DNA of 64,000 nucleotides from Trichaptum fuscoviolaceum (Eukaryota; Basidiomycota; Agaricomycetes; Hymenochaetales; Trichaptaceae). This document shows, in pieces, positions 11,763-24,635 of the stretch (the stretch's first letter is position 1; every line of letters begins with the position of its first letter). The translations under genes and the position numbers were made by a program. The DNA lies in assembly GCA_910574455.1 (NCBI GenBank), contig CAJSYZ010000001.1, forward strand, positions 4,819,424 through 4,883,423, read 5' to 3'. The notes below the pieces were generated by a model. It worked only from the letters and a program-made list of their open reading frames with translations. It was not told where the DNA came from and searched no databases.

Positions 11763-12608
11763 CTTGTTGACTTCTGAGAGACCGTTCGTGCAGCTGTCGT
11801 TCGGGGTGGTTCGAAGGAATGGACGAGTCTTTCGCGATTTTCTGAGGTCAGACTACCGTAAATTTAAGAAATAGTCACTAGATAATAGTTGGATAGTTGC
11901 GGAACTAGCTTTAGAAGAAGGCCTAGTTTCCATATTTCAAACAGTCGACTTCTGATCCGAGTTCCAGAATCCACCTTGAACTTCAACTTAGTTGAGACCT
12001 TTCACTGGCAAGAGATCTGCGACTGCAGTGCCACTGGCATTGAGTCTGTACGGTGCTCAAATCCTCCCACGGTTTGCAAGAGGCCGAGCCAGGGTCCACT
12101 GGCAGCCTTCAAGTTAATCCTCGGCCTCTTCCGAACCGTGAAAGGGTTTGGGTACTAGAGACTGAGTCGCCATCCGATTTTGTGTGAAGGTTCGAACCAG
12201 AATCACTGTCCTCGGCCGGGTCGGCCCTCATACAAAAACTATCATATTATATACAATTGCTCTTACATATGACTAAAGCTAAGGAGCCGGGAAGTAAGTT
12301 GAGATAAGAAGAAAACATATATCGTACGCGAGGCCTGAATTTGCTGGTTAATCGGTCATGAAGACAATGCGAATCATACATTTGAAAAAGAGTATACGGA
12401 GAATGGAATGTATCAGACAGAAGGATAGAGAACTGATTGAGGGCTTGGCCTTAATGATGCTGAAGGAAACGGAAAGACGGAGACAAACGGACAAATAGTC
12501 GGACAAGGCGCGAGTCAGGGGAACTCGATGTCGGAAGTGTTATAGTGCTTGAGCGTATCCATGTCACTGTCAGAGACGTGTCGAGCTGGAGGACGAAAGA
12601 GTCGCTCC
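11763..12608. other. Intergenic region
   Basis: No gene is supported. It lies between the start of the acyl-CoA synthetase (minus) and the 3' end of the DnaJ gene (minus). Plus-strand open frames at 11889-12158 show no family features. Confidence 0.45.
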
Positions 12609-14556
12609 TTAGTAGGTAGGAGCTGAAGTTGCTTGGGCAAACCCGCCTCTCCCTCTTCCCCTGCCACGGGCCTTTCCTCTCCCGCGACCACGACCACGGG
12701 AAAACGCAGGCTGGTCGTTGCCGTTATGAGGTGTGTGGGAAGGTGATGGTGATGGGGATCCTGAATAACCTGAATGATTGTGGTGTGAAGACGACGAGTG
12801 GTCGGATGGCGCGGGAGAAGCACTCGGAGTCGGATTCTGGAGGATGGGCGCAGAAGCTGGTGGTGATACTACCACAGGAGAGTCAGCCGCTGGTTTCTTG
12901 AGTTTACGCTTACTTGTAGCGTCATTCGGGATGCTGATCTTCTCAAGCCCAATCTTCGGCGTAGGGGGAGGAGTGAATTTGCCATACGTCATTAGCAGAT
13001 TCAGAATTTCCTCCATCTTTCCGTCTTCCTCCTCACCGCCAAGCCCACGCTTCCGCAGCTTCCTTCTCAGTGTATCTTCACCATCGACTGAGCAGAACCA
13101 GGTCCATGCATCCGAGATTTGTCTCGACTTTGCGAGCTTGTGTTCAAGTATTGTCCATACAAGCTCTGGGTCAGCTGTCTCCAATGCGAGCAGAAGGTTG
13201 TTAGTTGATGGTGGGTGTGCGTAAATGGATTCATAGTCGTCCTGGGATGCCGGCAGGGAAGATATGAAGTAGTTGACGACATGCGTGTGACCTTCTTTGA
13301 GGGCAATGTGAAACGCTGTAAGTCCCTTTGAGTTCTTCTCTTCCGGCTCAGCATCTGCAGAACGAGAAGCGAGTAAACGTCAGCGTGGGCTCCCAGATGC
13401 GACAGACATTATAACTTACTGTGATTAACTAGCCACTCAACAAGTTCTTTGTTTCCCTTGCTTGCTGCAATGTGCAATAAAGTCTCGTGCGGATCCTTTG
13501 GCAGGTCTTCCGGGTTGAAAAACTCTTCACTTCCAATCTTGACTTCACCTCCAGCAGCATCAACATTGTCCTCCCAAATTCCCTTCTTCACTTTCCCATC
13601 CTCGCCTTTCCGCGCAGCAGTGAAAATTGACGATCGTAGACGCTGAACCTGCTCCTTCTGGTCGCGTACAGCTTTCTCTTTGTTGCGTCTAGTTTCCTCA
13701 TCCTTGGCCTTCTTCTGAATTGCTTGCTCTTTGCGCTTCTGCTCGGCCTTGAGTTTATCTACGTAGAGAAAGTGTAACTGCTTTTGCTTCGAGACAAAAG
13801 ATAAGTAGATAGAAAATAAGTACCTTGCTCCTGCTGCTCCCGTATGCGTTGTTTACGCGCCTCCCTTTCACGCAGGTCACGCTCAGCGGCCAATCTTCGC
13901 TCTTCTCGTTGCTTTCGAAGGCGCTCCTGAAGCTCCTCCTCGGATTCAGAGCCATGACGACGATGACTTGGATGGGAGTGGTGACGGTGTTGCACTATTC
14001 GGTGAGGATGTTTAGCGATCATTATCCATAGATTCAAGATTCCAAAGCTTACTGAATCGATCCATAAAAATGCGTTCGAACACGAAACTGCGATCGAACA
14101 TGTAACTGGAAGACAAGCGATAGTACATTGGAGAGATTGAGAAGAGCAAGATGACATACAAGAAGTGAGAGCTTACAAGAAGTACTCTGCATCTTCTAAG
14201 TCGGCATCATCAAAGAAAAATCCGCTGTCGGATGAGGCTGAACTGGGGCTCTCAAAGTGCTTTAGGAGTGTCTCGTATGCCGCGCCCACTTCCTGAAATC
14301 TTGCTGTCGCATTTGGATCGCCCGGATTCTTATCTGGATGAGTGCTAAATGCAGCCTTTCAAAAAGCAAGTCAGCAAGACTGTGAATGTCATTAAGAAGT
14401 CAACAGACCCTTTTGTACGCGGCTTTGAGCTCTTCCACACCGGCGTCCTGTAAAGAGGTTTCAGTGACCACCTCTTCAACAAGTTTTCAATGCACTTACC
14501 TCGTCCAGTTCGAGGATACCATACGCTTGCTGCACGTTAATGTGCTGAATAGTCAT
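12609..14556 (-). CDS. DnaJ-domain protein with ankyrin repeats and RGG tail
   Basis: Exon 1 (14500-14556) encodes MTIQHINVQQAYGILELDE. Exon 2 (14409-14447) and exon 3 (from 14355) complete a J domain with the HPD motif in FSTHPDKNPGD. Next come FYMFDRSFVFERIFMDRF, a long charged coiled-coil region rich in E/R/K/Q (about 13650-13990), and ankyrin-like repeats (HETLLHIAASKGNKELVEWL, then GLTAFHIALKEGHTHVVNYF). A Ser/Pro/His-rich linker leads to a GRGRGRGK-type Arg-Gly tail ending at 12609. The J domain would stimulate Hsp70 ATPase. The RGG tail suggests RNA or ribosome contact, which is inference. It is divergently transcribed from LUC7 across 265 bp. Confidence 0.85.
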
Positions 14557-14821
14557 AGCTGCGAGTTCAACGTGTACCTCAAGGGGGAGGAGAAGAGGAG
14601 AGGGCAGAGACAATACCGGCCACTGTATTTATAGTGGAGGGAAAAGTCGCGCCGAGGCGCGTGTCGGGGGCGGAACGGATAAGTGGGCGTAGTGCCCGTG
14701 GCAGTGCACCCATATCGGGAAGTAAATTCTCAGTTAATTGACTCTGCTTACCTTAGCGCCTACGACTAACCGACAATCCAAAGTCCAAGTCTAACGTCTA
14801 CCACCATCATCTCCTTCAGAA
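14557..14821. promoter_or_regulatory. Divergent promoter between DnaJ gene and LUC7
   Basis: The two start codons face away from each other with only 265 bp between them, so both promoters and 5' leaders must lie here or overlap. No specific factor site is identified. Confidence 0.5.
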
Positions 14822-16020
14822 ATGGGTCGTTTAGCTGAAATGCAGCGCAAGCTGCTTGAGGTATGGAGGCAATCTATCCGTGAAAGAATTGTTAATGATT
14901 TCTCGTATTCAGCAAATGATGGGTCCAGAAGCAATGGGTGTTGCAGATGCAAACCTCCACTGGTCGAGCGAGAAAGTGTGTCGAAACTTCCTTTGTGGAA
15001 CATGCCCGCATATACTTTTCACCAATACCGTGCGTTCACAACATCAATGACTCATGATATATGGCTCACTTAATAATCCAGAAAATAGACCTCGGAGCCT
15101 GCCCAAAATCGCACATGGAACGTTTGAAGACAGACTTCCAACAAGCGCGCGAACAGAACCCCAGCGATCCTGTGTTCGCCCGATTTCAGCAGGAATACGA
15201 AGCGAACATCTTTGCGTTCGTTGATGAATGCGACCGCCGAATTCGGACTGCGCATAGGAGACTGGAAAAGACGCCCGAGGAAAACGCGAAGACGACGAAC
15301 TTGGTATGTCACCTTCTTTCGCATAATTGATTTTTTATGTTGACATCAAAAAAGATGAGGGAAATTGGTGAAATCGAGCTGGCTATACAAGGTGGAACAG
15401 AGAAGATCGAGCAGCTTGGTGCGTCTGAGAGAACTGAATTATGCTCATATTGATGTTCACACGTTGGTTTCGCAGGGGAGCAAGGGAAGGTCGAAGAATC
15501 GATGCGTGAGATGGCAGCCATTGAGGCTCTGAAGAGCGAGAAGGCAGACAAGGAGCGGGAGCTGCAACAACTTACCGACACTTCGGGCGCTTCTGGACAC
15601 CAGAAACTGCGGGTCTGCGACGTCTGTGGCGCGTACCTCTCCGTGCTCGACTCCGATAGGCGACTCGCAGACCACTTCGGAGGAAAGATGCACTTGGGCT
15701 ATCACGAACTGCGGAACATGCTGCAAAAGTTCAAAGAGGAGCGCGAGAAGCGTAAGACTACTGCTCCTTCATCTGCGCCTCCCCCTGGAGCTGGTAGTGC
15801 GCGCCCAGGAGACCGAGATTATAGGGCATCAAAGGATGACTATAGAGACAGGGATAGGGACAGGGGTTATGATCGAGACAGGCATTCTTCGAGACACGAG
15901 TGAGTTCAATAGCGTTTTTTTATTTTGTCATTGCTTATGTCGGATTTCATATATAGCGACCGCAGGCGAGAGCGCGACCGTTCAAGGTCTCCAGGAAGGA
16001 GACTCGGACGTTATTCGTAA
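14822..16020 (+). CDS. luc7: LUC7-like U1 snRNP splicing factor
   Basis: Six exons (14822-14860, 14913-15029, 15082-15303, 15355-15418, 15476-15899, 15957-16020) total 930 nt, or 309 residues, with all frames consistent. Domain order fits LUC7: an N-terminal helix (MGRLAEMQRKLLEQMMG), a CCCH-type zinc finger (VCRNFLCGTCPHILF, then CPKSHMERLK), a coiled coil, a second C2H2 finger (LRVCDVCGAYLSVLDSDRRL, then DHFGGKMHLGYHELR), and an Arg/Asp/Ser-rich tail (RDRDRGYDRDRHSSRH) ending RSRSPGRRLGRYS. In yeast and fission yeast the protein is a U1 snRNP component that influences 5' splice-site choice. The gene appears intact and is convergent with the Crb2-like gene. Confidence 0.94.
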
Positions 16021-16449
16021 TTATACATTTTGTTATATTGATGTCCTTATTGTAATGCTATTCTACATGGTACAATTGTTTCGAAACACTTGTGGAGGGT
16101 GATGCTAGATACAAGAGGGCAAGATTATGAAATCAATGCGACGTTGAAAACAAGACGACAGCATAGGTACGATATCTACAATAAAATAACATATGTAATA
16201 ACAAGAAACAGATGATGTACTTTGTTGCATGGTCCATCTAAGTCACAGCGTTATCAAGAGCTGTGCATCAGAATCAAACAAGAAGCAAAGCCAATTTGTG
16301 AAGGATAGCAAGAAACGGAAGAAGAGAAACAAAGGGGCAAAGTAAGCAGAAAAAGCAGAGAAATGTGAATGAGATGGGGAGGAAAGTGAATTAGATTGGT
16401 GGATAGGCGAGATAAGAGGGAGGAGTGTAAGAAAAGAGAACAAGTACTT

Positions 16450-19400
16450 TCACTGACGTTTGAAGACAGGCAAAGGTAGGTGTCTTCCAGTAATTAAGCA
16501 GTCTTTGATCCACGCAACATCGACCCAGACCACCTGATTATTTTCGACGAGGGTGCTTGGCGGGGAATCTTTGACGACGACAAAATCGTACATCGAAAGG
16601 TCTTTCTGAGATGCGTGCTCGGCACTCGCGACGGCCTCAACACTTTTGGCACCCATGCAAGCAATAATGCGCGGGACAGCGAAAGGTGCACTACTGGACG
16701 CATCCGTAGGAGGCTATGGAGACGAGAGGTTAGATTAGCGTCACACGAAATCACAAATGAGAGAAGAGGGACAAATGCATACCTTCTTTGGTGGCAGCAA
16801 ATCCGGTCCTAAGCAGAGTATGTTCGTCTTTAACAAGACCTTAATCGACACCGGATTGGTCATGATGTCCTGCAGGTGCAGCGGGGAGCTACCCCAGTCC
16901 AAGTCGACTAACTGCGAGACCCGCGCCTCGATGCTGTCCGAGAAGCCAGCAGGGAGAAGGTAGGACGCCCAAGAGTTCTCCAAGTCGGTCCCCTCCGCAA
17001 CCGCATTGAGCCATTCTTCCGAGACGCAGGGCACGCCGAGCGCCAGTGCGATGAGGTACTTCGGCTTCTGCGTGAATTGGTCGGAGATCAGGAAGACGCG
17101 GTCGACACCCTTCGGCTGGTGTAGCTTGATGTCGCTCGCCTGGATGGTCCAGCGTTTGTCCCCCTTCGCGTGTTTGCCTTGGAATGCCAAGATGTCGCCC
17201 CAGTCACCAATGACAGTTCCGCCATGGTCGGTGATAGTCTTGACGATCCGAGCTCGGTCTTGCTCGTAATTGTCGTTGTGAGGCCCCAGTGTGATGACGA
17301 AGCCATACCGCGAAAGCAACTTGTTCCTCACCACGGCGCCCGACATGCCACTGACGACGGACATCTTCGACGGCGATGGTGAGTCCTTCAGAGACTTACG
17401 TCCTATGGTAGGGATGATTTCATCTCGCTCGAGTTTACGGTCGTTCCAGTGACCTTGCACGGTGCGGTTTGCAATCTTCACGTGTGCTGCCGTGACGTCG
17501 ACTTGCACACCTTCGTCTTCGCCATCCAAGAAGATAGCCTGCAGCGAGTTCCTGGGCTCCCAGTCATCGACATTGATGACACGCGCCGTTGCGCTGAATC
17601 CCACTGGGTTGATGATGTCGCCCTCCCTGATATCAGAGGCCCTCCGCATGTGGGAGACAAGGAGCATGTCTTCGGTGCCGTCATCGAATTTGACCTTAAA
17701 GCGGTCACCACCAAGCGCAGAATGCACCGTCCCGGTGTACCAGCTCGCGTCTGACTTCCATAAGGCGAGGACTCTCGTGGGCTTCCCAGTGACAACCGTG
17801 TTCTTCGCAGCACGTTTAGTCGCGGAAGGCCCAGCTTTGATTGTAGACGCAGTGGCAGCCATATTTCTGGTGGTCCGGCGATTGCCTCCTGCTGCTTTTT
17901 TGATTGTCTTCTTTTTGCCTGAGGCCGTTGGAGCAGGCGGTGCAGCTATCGGTGCAGCAGCTCCGCGAGCTCGCTTACGAGGAGGCTCATCATGAACGAG
18001 CTCGGGGCTGGGCATCGGCGCAGGGAGGGGGAGAGGGGCGGCCACCGCTGTCTCAGACTTCACTTCGTCGGAATCCTCCTCGTTCTCGTATCCATCCATA
18101 GTTTGTCCGTCGTCAATGTCCATGCGCTCGTCGTCAGCAAGCTCGGTCCTTTCCTCCTCGGTACGAGCGTGGTTGGCGAGAGGGATGGCAGGAGATGGAG
18201 ATGGGGGTTCGTACGTGGCTGCCCGTGCGCCACCTCGCGTTCTCCTTGCAGCTGGGGACGCAGTCCGCTGTTGCTGAGGCGCGGCTGGCGCAGAAGCAGG
18301 TGCTTTGCCTTTACCCTTGCCCTTGCCCACATCCGACTTCCTTGGTCGACCAGACTTCCTCTGCGCAGGAACCTCATCAGTCTGCGGTTCAGATGATGGG
18401 ATGACTTCGAGCTGCTGTGCCGCGGCTCTTTTAGCCTTCGCGATGCCCAGCGGAACCGCAGGCGGAGCAGTTGGAAAGGTTTTTCTCTCTTGTTTGACTA
18501 GAATCGCTGGCGCAGCTGTGGCCCGAGAACGTCCAGCAACAGGGGGAGGCGCAATTTCATTTTGCTTCCCCTTGACTGGAGATTGATGTGCAGGCTAAAA
18601 AGAGTGATTACCGTCAAACCTAGATAATGCCACAACAGATTGATCTACTCACTTGGAATTTCTTTACTGGATTGCGCTGTTTAGCCAGAGGCTCTTCCTC
18701 CTCGCTCTCTTCCTGTGATAGTTCATCGTCGTCATCGATCGCTTTCGAGGATGTTCCAGGAAGCACCGTAGTCGAAACATCCGGCTCTGACTCAGGAATC
18801 ACATCCAACTTCCTCTTCTTATTGGCTTCGGTAGACGCCGGTCGTTCGTGCCTCGGAGAAGAAAGCTGCTCCTCGACTTGCGCCTCTGAATCTGGAACCA
18901 CATCTTCGTCATAATCTGATCGCCTTGGCCTTTTGACACCCACGGATATGACAGGCTGATCAAATCTTTGGCCCTGGGCATTGCTTGCCGAGGACAAATT
19001 CACAACTGGGGTAGGAACACACGCGACATTCGCGACGGAGGTACCGGCGGTCGCGGCGTTGCTTGCACCACTATCTGTCGATCTCCTCGTTGCTTCTGTC
19101 CCAGTCCCCGATACACCAGCAATAGTCTGAGCATTGCGATTGCCACCCCGAAAACTCGGAGGAACGAATGGGCTTCCGCTGCCTGCGGTATACTCACGGG
19201 GAGGTTCGATGTGCGCGTATCGATGCCGCTTTTCTGGAGGAATTGAGGAGAGCAATGAACGAGGCCCCGATGCTGCAGATGTTGCAGTGGAAGGCGCGAA
19301 GATGGAGCCTACTGTTCCAGCAGTAGATGTGCGCTGAATGTTTTCAGGTCGGACATCGACCGATGGAGGGAACTCGCTAGGTTGAGTGGTGTCATCGATA

Positions 19401-20675
19401 ATCTGCGTCTCGTCGCCTTCCTGCACCTCGTCCTCGTCGACTTGCACGATCATGCTCGTTGTGATCGAGTCCTCGACAGCTTGAGTAGGCTCTTGGCTCA
19501 TCTGCATGCTGATGTTTCCTTCGTTTGAATCCTGCGAAGGGCCGCTGGAATCCGAGTTAGCTACCAGGATATTGCCGAACGGGTTGCAAGAAGCCGAAGA
19601 AAGGGAGTAGGGTGTCATCTGCGAAACTGATCGGCCAGGTGGGCCCATGCGTTTCTTGCTCTCCTCGTCCTTAAGCGGTGATTCTTCGACGTGCGAACGC
19701 GTATCCTGGGTCTGTTCCTCCACCTCCTGCACCTCCTCCTGCGACGCTTCCTCCTCTTCTGGATCTGGTAAACCAATCTGGTCGATGGGTATTTCAAATT
19801 GTCTAGATGTCGCGACGAAGAGGTCTGGGTCCTCCAAAGGATTGGGCCCTGCAAACGAGTCCTGCGATGCAGGGGAAGGAGAACGTTGCTGGCGAGCTCG
19901 CCGTCGAAAACGCATTGGAGCAGGTGTGCTGACAATAGGCTTTTGTACTCTGTCAGGTTTTGGTGACGGCTTGTTCAAAGGCGAAAGGAAGCTGACGACC
20001 TTTGTTTGCGGTGCTTGAGGTGGTACCCGCGTCGATAATGGTCGTGAAGGGGTCAATGGCAAAGGTGACGGAGCTTTGCCTTTGTCGTCTTTAGCACAAA
20101 AAGCACTGGCACCTGTCTTCGATTCCGCACCCTTATTCTTTCCCCCGTTTCCTGATGGCCCTAGCGGAACAGTAGGCGGTGTAGGTGTTTTGGGGACGGA
20201 AAGGACGTGCGTCGGAGTGTTCTCCTTCTGGGACTCGGACCCCCCTTCTTCTGCTTCACCGTCGTGAGAGAGGTCTATGCCTTCAGGAAATTGGCTCTGT
20301 GTTTGTGTCTCTGCGAGGCCGTGAAAGTGGTAGTGCGCGCTCGAGGCCAGCGACGCGTCGGAGGATCCTGATCCTACGGAAGCATCCTTCGTGCCCACGC
20401 CCGTTTTGTTCCCGTGAGCGGAGCCAGAACTGCTCTGCGTGCCCTTTGCAGACGTGTCGTTCCACGCGCTCGTCGGTGCCGACACGGTCGTGCGCCCCAA
20501 GACGAAGTCAAGGAGCTGTGTCGATTGTGACTCGACGTTGTCGCTACTTTTGGCAACGTGGGATGGCAGTGCATGGTGATTACTTAGCTTAAAGTAGGGT
20601 AGAAAGAGAGTTGAGACAAGCGCACCTTATGTGTAACAAAGACTGGATTTGGCCATTGTAAATTGAATCATCCAT
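16450..20675 (-). CDS. Crb2/Rad9/53BP1-type DNA damage checkpoint adaptor
   Basis: Four exons (20626-20675, 18653-20546, 16783-18594, 16450-16713) join in frame to 1339 residues. The first exon was found from MDDSIYNGQIQSLLHI and its splice into SSDNVESQSTQLL. The long N-terminal half is low-complexity, acidic, and rich in SQ/TQ sites (TQTQSQ, SQEPTQ), the targets of ATM/ATR kinases. After a basic proline-rich linker comes a Tudor-type module (RVLALWKSDASWYTGTV, then RFKVKFDDGTED), then two C-terminal BRCT domains (GFVITLGPHND, and VVWVDVAWIKDCLITG). Family members read methylated histone H4 through Tudor and phospho-H2A through BRCT, and recruit the effector kinase. The gene looks intact and is divergent from the mucin-like gene. 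Confidence 0.9.
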
Positions 20676-21331
20676 GGATGTGCTTTTCTCCCTCTAGTTA
20701 ATGTGGTCGGATGTCTAATGTTCGCCTATAGCCTGATGGAGCATTGATTTGCGACTTTGCACACGAATGTACCGAGTCAGTCGTAAGAACGTAAGATGTA
20801 AACAAGCTAGTCTTCCGGAAAGCTCTCGTCAACAATGAATGACTCCTCCGAGCGTGCCGGTCAGATTCCTCCGGTATTCGTAAATTCGTCAGTACAAAAG
20901 CTCGACTGTCGGTTGTTCAGGAACTATTTAGCAATGTTATGGCACGTTTTCTCCGCTTGGTGATGATGTTTATAGTGTGTAAAGATATGAAGGCACGTCG
21001 AGGTACAAATGCAAGTGAAGGGGAGAAGGGAAGAAGCTAGCTGAAATTAACAAACAGACTTTGCTCAGTTTGAACCACAAACCACAGCCAAACAACGCGT
21101 GTCAGGAACACTTGAGTCACAAATGGTCACGCGTTTGATGGGCGTTGGCGTGTCACATATTCGTCACATCGTCGGACGCAGTGTGGAGAAGGCTCGACTC
21201 CACTGTTGGCCACGATGCCCAGAGTCATATTTTTGCTTCCTGTTCTCAATGACGATGGACCCACTCGCCTTCGAGAGATATATGCAACAACGAGCTCCCT
21301 TGCTGGCGCCGCACTCCTCCCTTAGATACTT
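20676..21331. promoter_or_regulatory. Divergent intergenic region
   Basis: These 656 bp separate the starts of the checkpoint gene (minus) and the mucin-like membrane gene (plus). No further gene is seen; promoters of both genes are expected here. Confidence 0.45.
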
Positions 21332-23438
21332 ATGCCAATGAACTTGTTACGACGATTAAGCTGGACGACAATAACGAATCTTTTTGGTCTACTCACAACT
21401 GCTAATGCTTTCTCTTTCTACTTCACGAGTACTCCTACACAATGTGCTCAGATGACAGTTCAATGGAATAGCGGCCAACCACCGTATACGCTGCTGCTCG
21501 TACCTACTGGTCACCTCAATCCTGAAACGCGCACCATAATTCAACGAAACATACTGTCAGGCAACTCGGTCTCGTTTGTCCTGGACTTTCCTGCTGGGTC
21601 GTCTTTCGTTGCAGTATTAAACGATGCAACTGAAGTTGGGGCTGGAGGTGTGTGAACGAAGCAAATTCACATAACTCTCATGTTCTAACTATAGGCCAAG
21701 GAACCTCGAAAGTGCTAACAGTTGCTGATTCCTCCGACTCAAGCTGTCTCAACACTCAACCCACCAGTCCGAAGTTCTTCCTCTTCTTACCATCGGATAT
21801 CGGTCAATGCGAGTCCATTGATATCTCCTGGCAATCCACTGCTCAAGATCCTATCGACATTCTTGCTCTTATTCCGGGCGGACAATCCTTCCTCATCGCC
21901 AACATCACAGATGGCGCCGACTCCGTCGACTGGACCGCCGACGTCAGAAAGGGCACGGACATCATGTTCGTTGCGGGCGACAAGGACGGGCTAGGAGTCG
22001 GCGGTAGCTCGGATGTGCTCGAGATCAGCGACTCTGGCGATGATGGATGCATTAATGATGATTCTCCCAGCTCGACGGGTGAGCCGGCTGCAGGTGGGGT
22101 CTCGTCCACTGAAGGCAGTGGTGGGTCAGCGGGAACGGCGACGCCGACGGGAACTGGCTCTGGTGCGTCTGGCGGTTCCGGAGCAAGCTCTACAGGCGGC
22201 GAAGGCGGAAGTAACCCGACTGGCACTCAGTCTGACACTGTTGGTCCGGGCGGGACAGGTACTGGCGTTGGAAACCCTTCTGGCACGGGCTCTGGTGGAA
22301 CGACTGGCGGCAGCAACCCCTCTGGAACAGGCGCAGGCGGTTCTGGCGGTAATCAGCCTGGTCCCGGCTCAACGAATTTCCCCGGAAGTGGAGGTGGAAC
22401 CGTCACTGGTCCTCCTGAGTAAGTTTGTACTAAGTTTAGAGTCCTCGAACTCCGTCTCTAACTGTGTTGCCCAGTCCCAATTCCCATAATGAAAAGAAGC
22501 ATTCTGATCTTGGCCTTATTCTTGGACTCGTCCTCGGTTTGCTCGGCGCAGCAACAGCTATAGCTGGTGGTCTCTTCTATTATCGTCACCGAAAGCGTAC
22601 CGCAGCAAGTGCGTATCATAACCTCGAGCCTGGTGTGCCCGGAGGAGCCACGCGTCCACGCTATCCATGGGTATACGCCCTCACGCGCGGTGCACACATC
22701 CGTGGCGGCGCAGGCTCCTCTGTCGATACTTTGCCAAGCATGTATCAAACAGAGCCCTTCGTCCTCCCGCCAGAACACCCAGTCTACCAGACCTACCCAG
22801 ACGAGCCTACGCGCCCGGGTATGGTCGCGCGTGCATCGAGCTCGCGCAGCGTAAGCCATTTACTCGGCGATACGCCATACAGCGGCGACGCATTCGACGT
22901 GGGGCTTGTTGGCGTGCACGGCGCGCCCAGTGCTCCGCCTTCGACACACACCCGTCCTTCCTCGTCTTTGATTGAACGAAAGTCGAGCATTGGGCCGCAC
23001 GGGCGCCCGCCTTCGCGCTCCGCGAGCGGTCGTGCCCTCCCACGTCGTACGCCGCTGCCTCCGCCCGTCTCAACGGACACGGTGCCGATCCGCATGTCGC
23101 GCGACAGTGAGGACTTCTCACGAGAGCCAGAGGAGGCGAGCCCGAATCCGTTCAACGAGCCGGTCGTCGAGATCCCGCCGTCTTACCAGAGTGTGCGCCG
23201 TGCGAGCGCGAGCAGAACGAGCCGTCAGGGGAGCATTGAGGCGAGCATTGGCGGTGCAGTTGGTGGAAGTATCTCTGGCGGACCGCAGAGTCCTGTCGCA
23301 AATACCGACAGCGGTGGGTTTGCAGGAGGTTCATTGGCTGGACAGACTGGCGCGAGGTTGAGTAGATCAAATGCCTCCCGACATTCCAGGCGATCGACTC
23401 GGTCCACTGGAAATGATGGAAGCGTGGGCGGACATTAA
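21332..23438 (+). CDS. Single-pass membrane protein with Ser/Thr/Gly-rich stalk
   Basis: Three exons (21332-21647, 21695-22418, 22475-23438) total 2004 nt, or 667 residues. An alternative in-frame ATG at 21338 removes two residues. The order is: signal peptide (LFGLLTTANAFSF), two beta-sandwich-like segments with similar openings (CAQMTVQWNSGQPPY and CESIDISWQSTAQDP), then about 130 residues of Gly/Ser/Thr repeats likely to be O-glycosylated. One transmembrane helix (LGLILGLVLGLLGAATAIAG) is followed by basic YYRHRKR and a long Ser/Pro/Arg-rich cytoplasmic tail. The layout resembles fungal wall-sensor or mucin-like proteins; no specific function can be assigned. Confidence 0.85.
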
Positions 23439-23864
23439 TGGGTTTGAACAGTCGTCTTTCTAGAACATTATGATCATACGTATGTATACACGACTAGTCT
23501 TGTATCTTTGTTGTATGTAGCAATAATAAATCATTTTGTGTACCTATTATGTGCTCGCAAACGGATCCAGTGTCCAGGTATATCACTACACCATCTGAAC
23601 AGATCCTAGGGCAAGCTGAGCCTACCCAGCGCTTTGTCCTATGCTTGAACGCATGACCATGCACTCTGTTGTGCTCTCACTCGATGTCTCATTAGCTACC
23701 CAAAGCCTGTCGAATGTCTGATTGCTGTCAAGCCGCGAGGCTGCGCTCTCTGGACGAAAGACAGTGATAGGCGGATCATTCGATGTTCAAAAAGCAAAAC
23801 TCTGATGAATTTCTCCTCTACATAAGCAATAAAGACCCATACCTGCACAAGTTTCCAGCTGCCG

Positions 23865-24320
23865 CTACAGATTGCTCTCATCCACGAGTAAGATGATACA
23901 CGTCGTTAGAACAATCCCGGAGACGAAAGTCAATATGGCCTTATGAGGTCTACGATGGGCCTATGATTAGTACAGCGATGAAGGAATAGTACAAACGCAC
24001 TTGTCCGCCACCAGAAATGCTCTCATGTTCCTCAGATCCCGCTCACCACACCAGTACTCCCACACACCTGCAACAATCACAACCAATGCAGCCACCATCT
24101 CTAACGTAGCCATCGGTAGTCCTGCCTTCGATCCCGACGATGGTTCCTCACCAGACTCGGAGTCGGAAGGCGTTGGGAGTCGTGCGTGAAGGAGAATGGC
24201 AGACGATAAGAGGGAGAGTAATAGGGCGAGTTTGAGGTGCGATAGGATGTTGCGCTCGAGCATGCAGAAGTCTCTAGCAGTGCTTCCTGTGTTTTCTATC
24301 AGATGAGTTGTCGAAGGCAT
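23865..24320 (-). CDS. DUF202-domain small membrane protein
   Basis: Two exons, 24001-24320 and 23865-23949, are separated by a 51-nt intron (GACAA|gtgcgt...cgtag|ACC) and give 134 residues. The sequence shows GSTARDFCMLERNILSHLK, then three membrane segments (LALLLSLLSSAILLHARL; LEMVAALVVIVAGVWEYW; AILTFVSGIVLTTCIILLV), with RDLRNMRAF between the second and third. This order matches the YidH/DUF202 family, whose role in fungi is mostly unknown; a DUF202 module also occurs in vacuolar polyphosphate (VTC) proteins. Unspliced reading would end at the intron and lose helix three. The gene sits head-to-head with a decayed F-box gene. Confidence 0.8.
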
Positions 24321-24635
24321 TGTGAGTCGTAGCTGGTCGTGGACGTCGTGAACTTGGTTGTCGACTACAGTATACCAATGATAAGTTACGCCGCGTCAAG
24401 TCATTTCAACTTGTTGTTTCTTCTCCAGTAGACTCCTACCCCCTCAAATACACCAATCCGCCAGTCACTCAGAACTTACTTGAAGTGACTCACTCGATCT
24501 TATGCTTGGGATATCTGCCAAAATACGGTTGGGATCTAAGTGGACAGGCGGTTTGTCAACATTGTCATCAACGATGCGTTCTCGACTTATTGTTTATGGG
24601 CAACCTCGTGATTGAAGTATTTGACAGAAAGCACT
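24321..24635. promoter_or_regulatory. DUF202/F-box head-to-head spacer
   Basis: The sequence near 24331-24400 (CGTGGACGTCGTGAA, then ACGCCGCGTCAAGTC) recurs in the same arrangement at 29806-29850 and, inverted, near 605-650. It is the shared promoter region of the duplicated divergent pair. The expected F-box N-terminus is not recognisable here. Confidence 0.45.

Noticed and set aside
12180..12215. A GGTTCGAACC sequence resembling a tRNA T-loop
   Set aside because: No acceptor stem, D-arm or anticodon arm can be folded around it.
20374..20574. An ATG-started frame at the 5' end of the checkpoint gene
   Set aside because: It is in a different frame; an upstream exon at 20626-20675 splices in frame into the long exon and gives a normal start.
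22075..22415. Gly/Ser/Thr-rich repeats as a possible satellite or minisatellite
   Set aside because: The repeats are in-frame coding sequence of the membrane protein stalk and vary at the DNA level.
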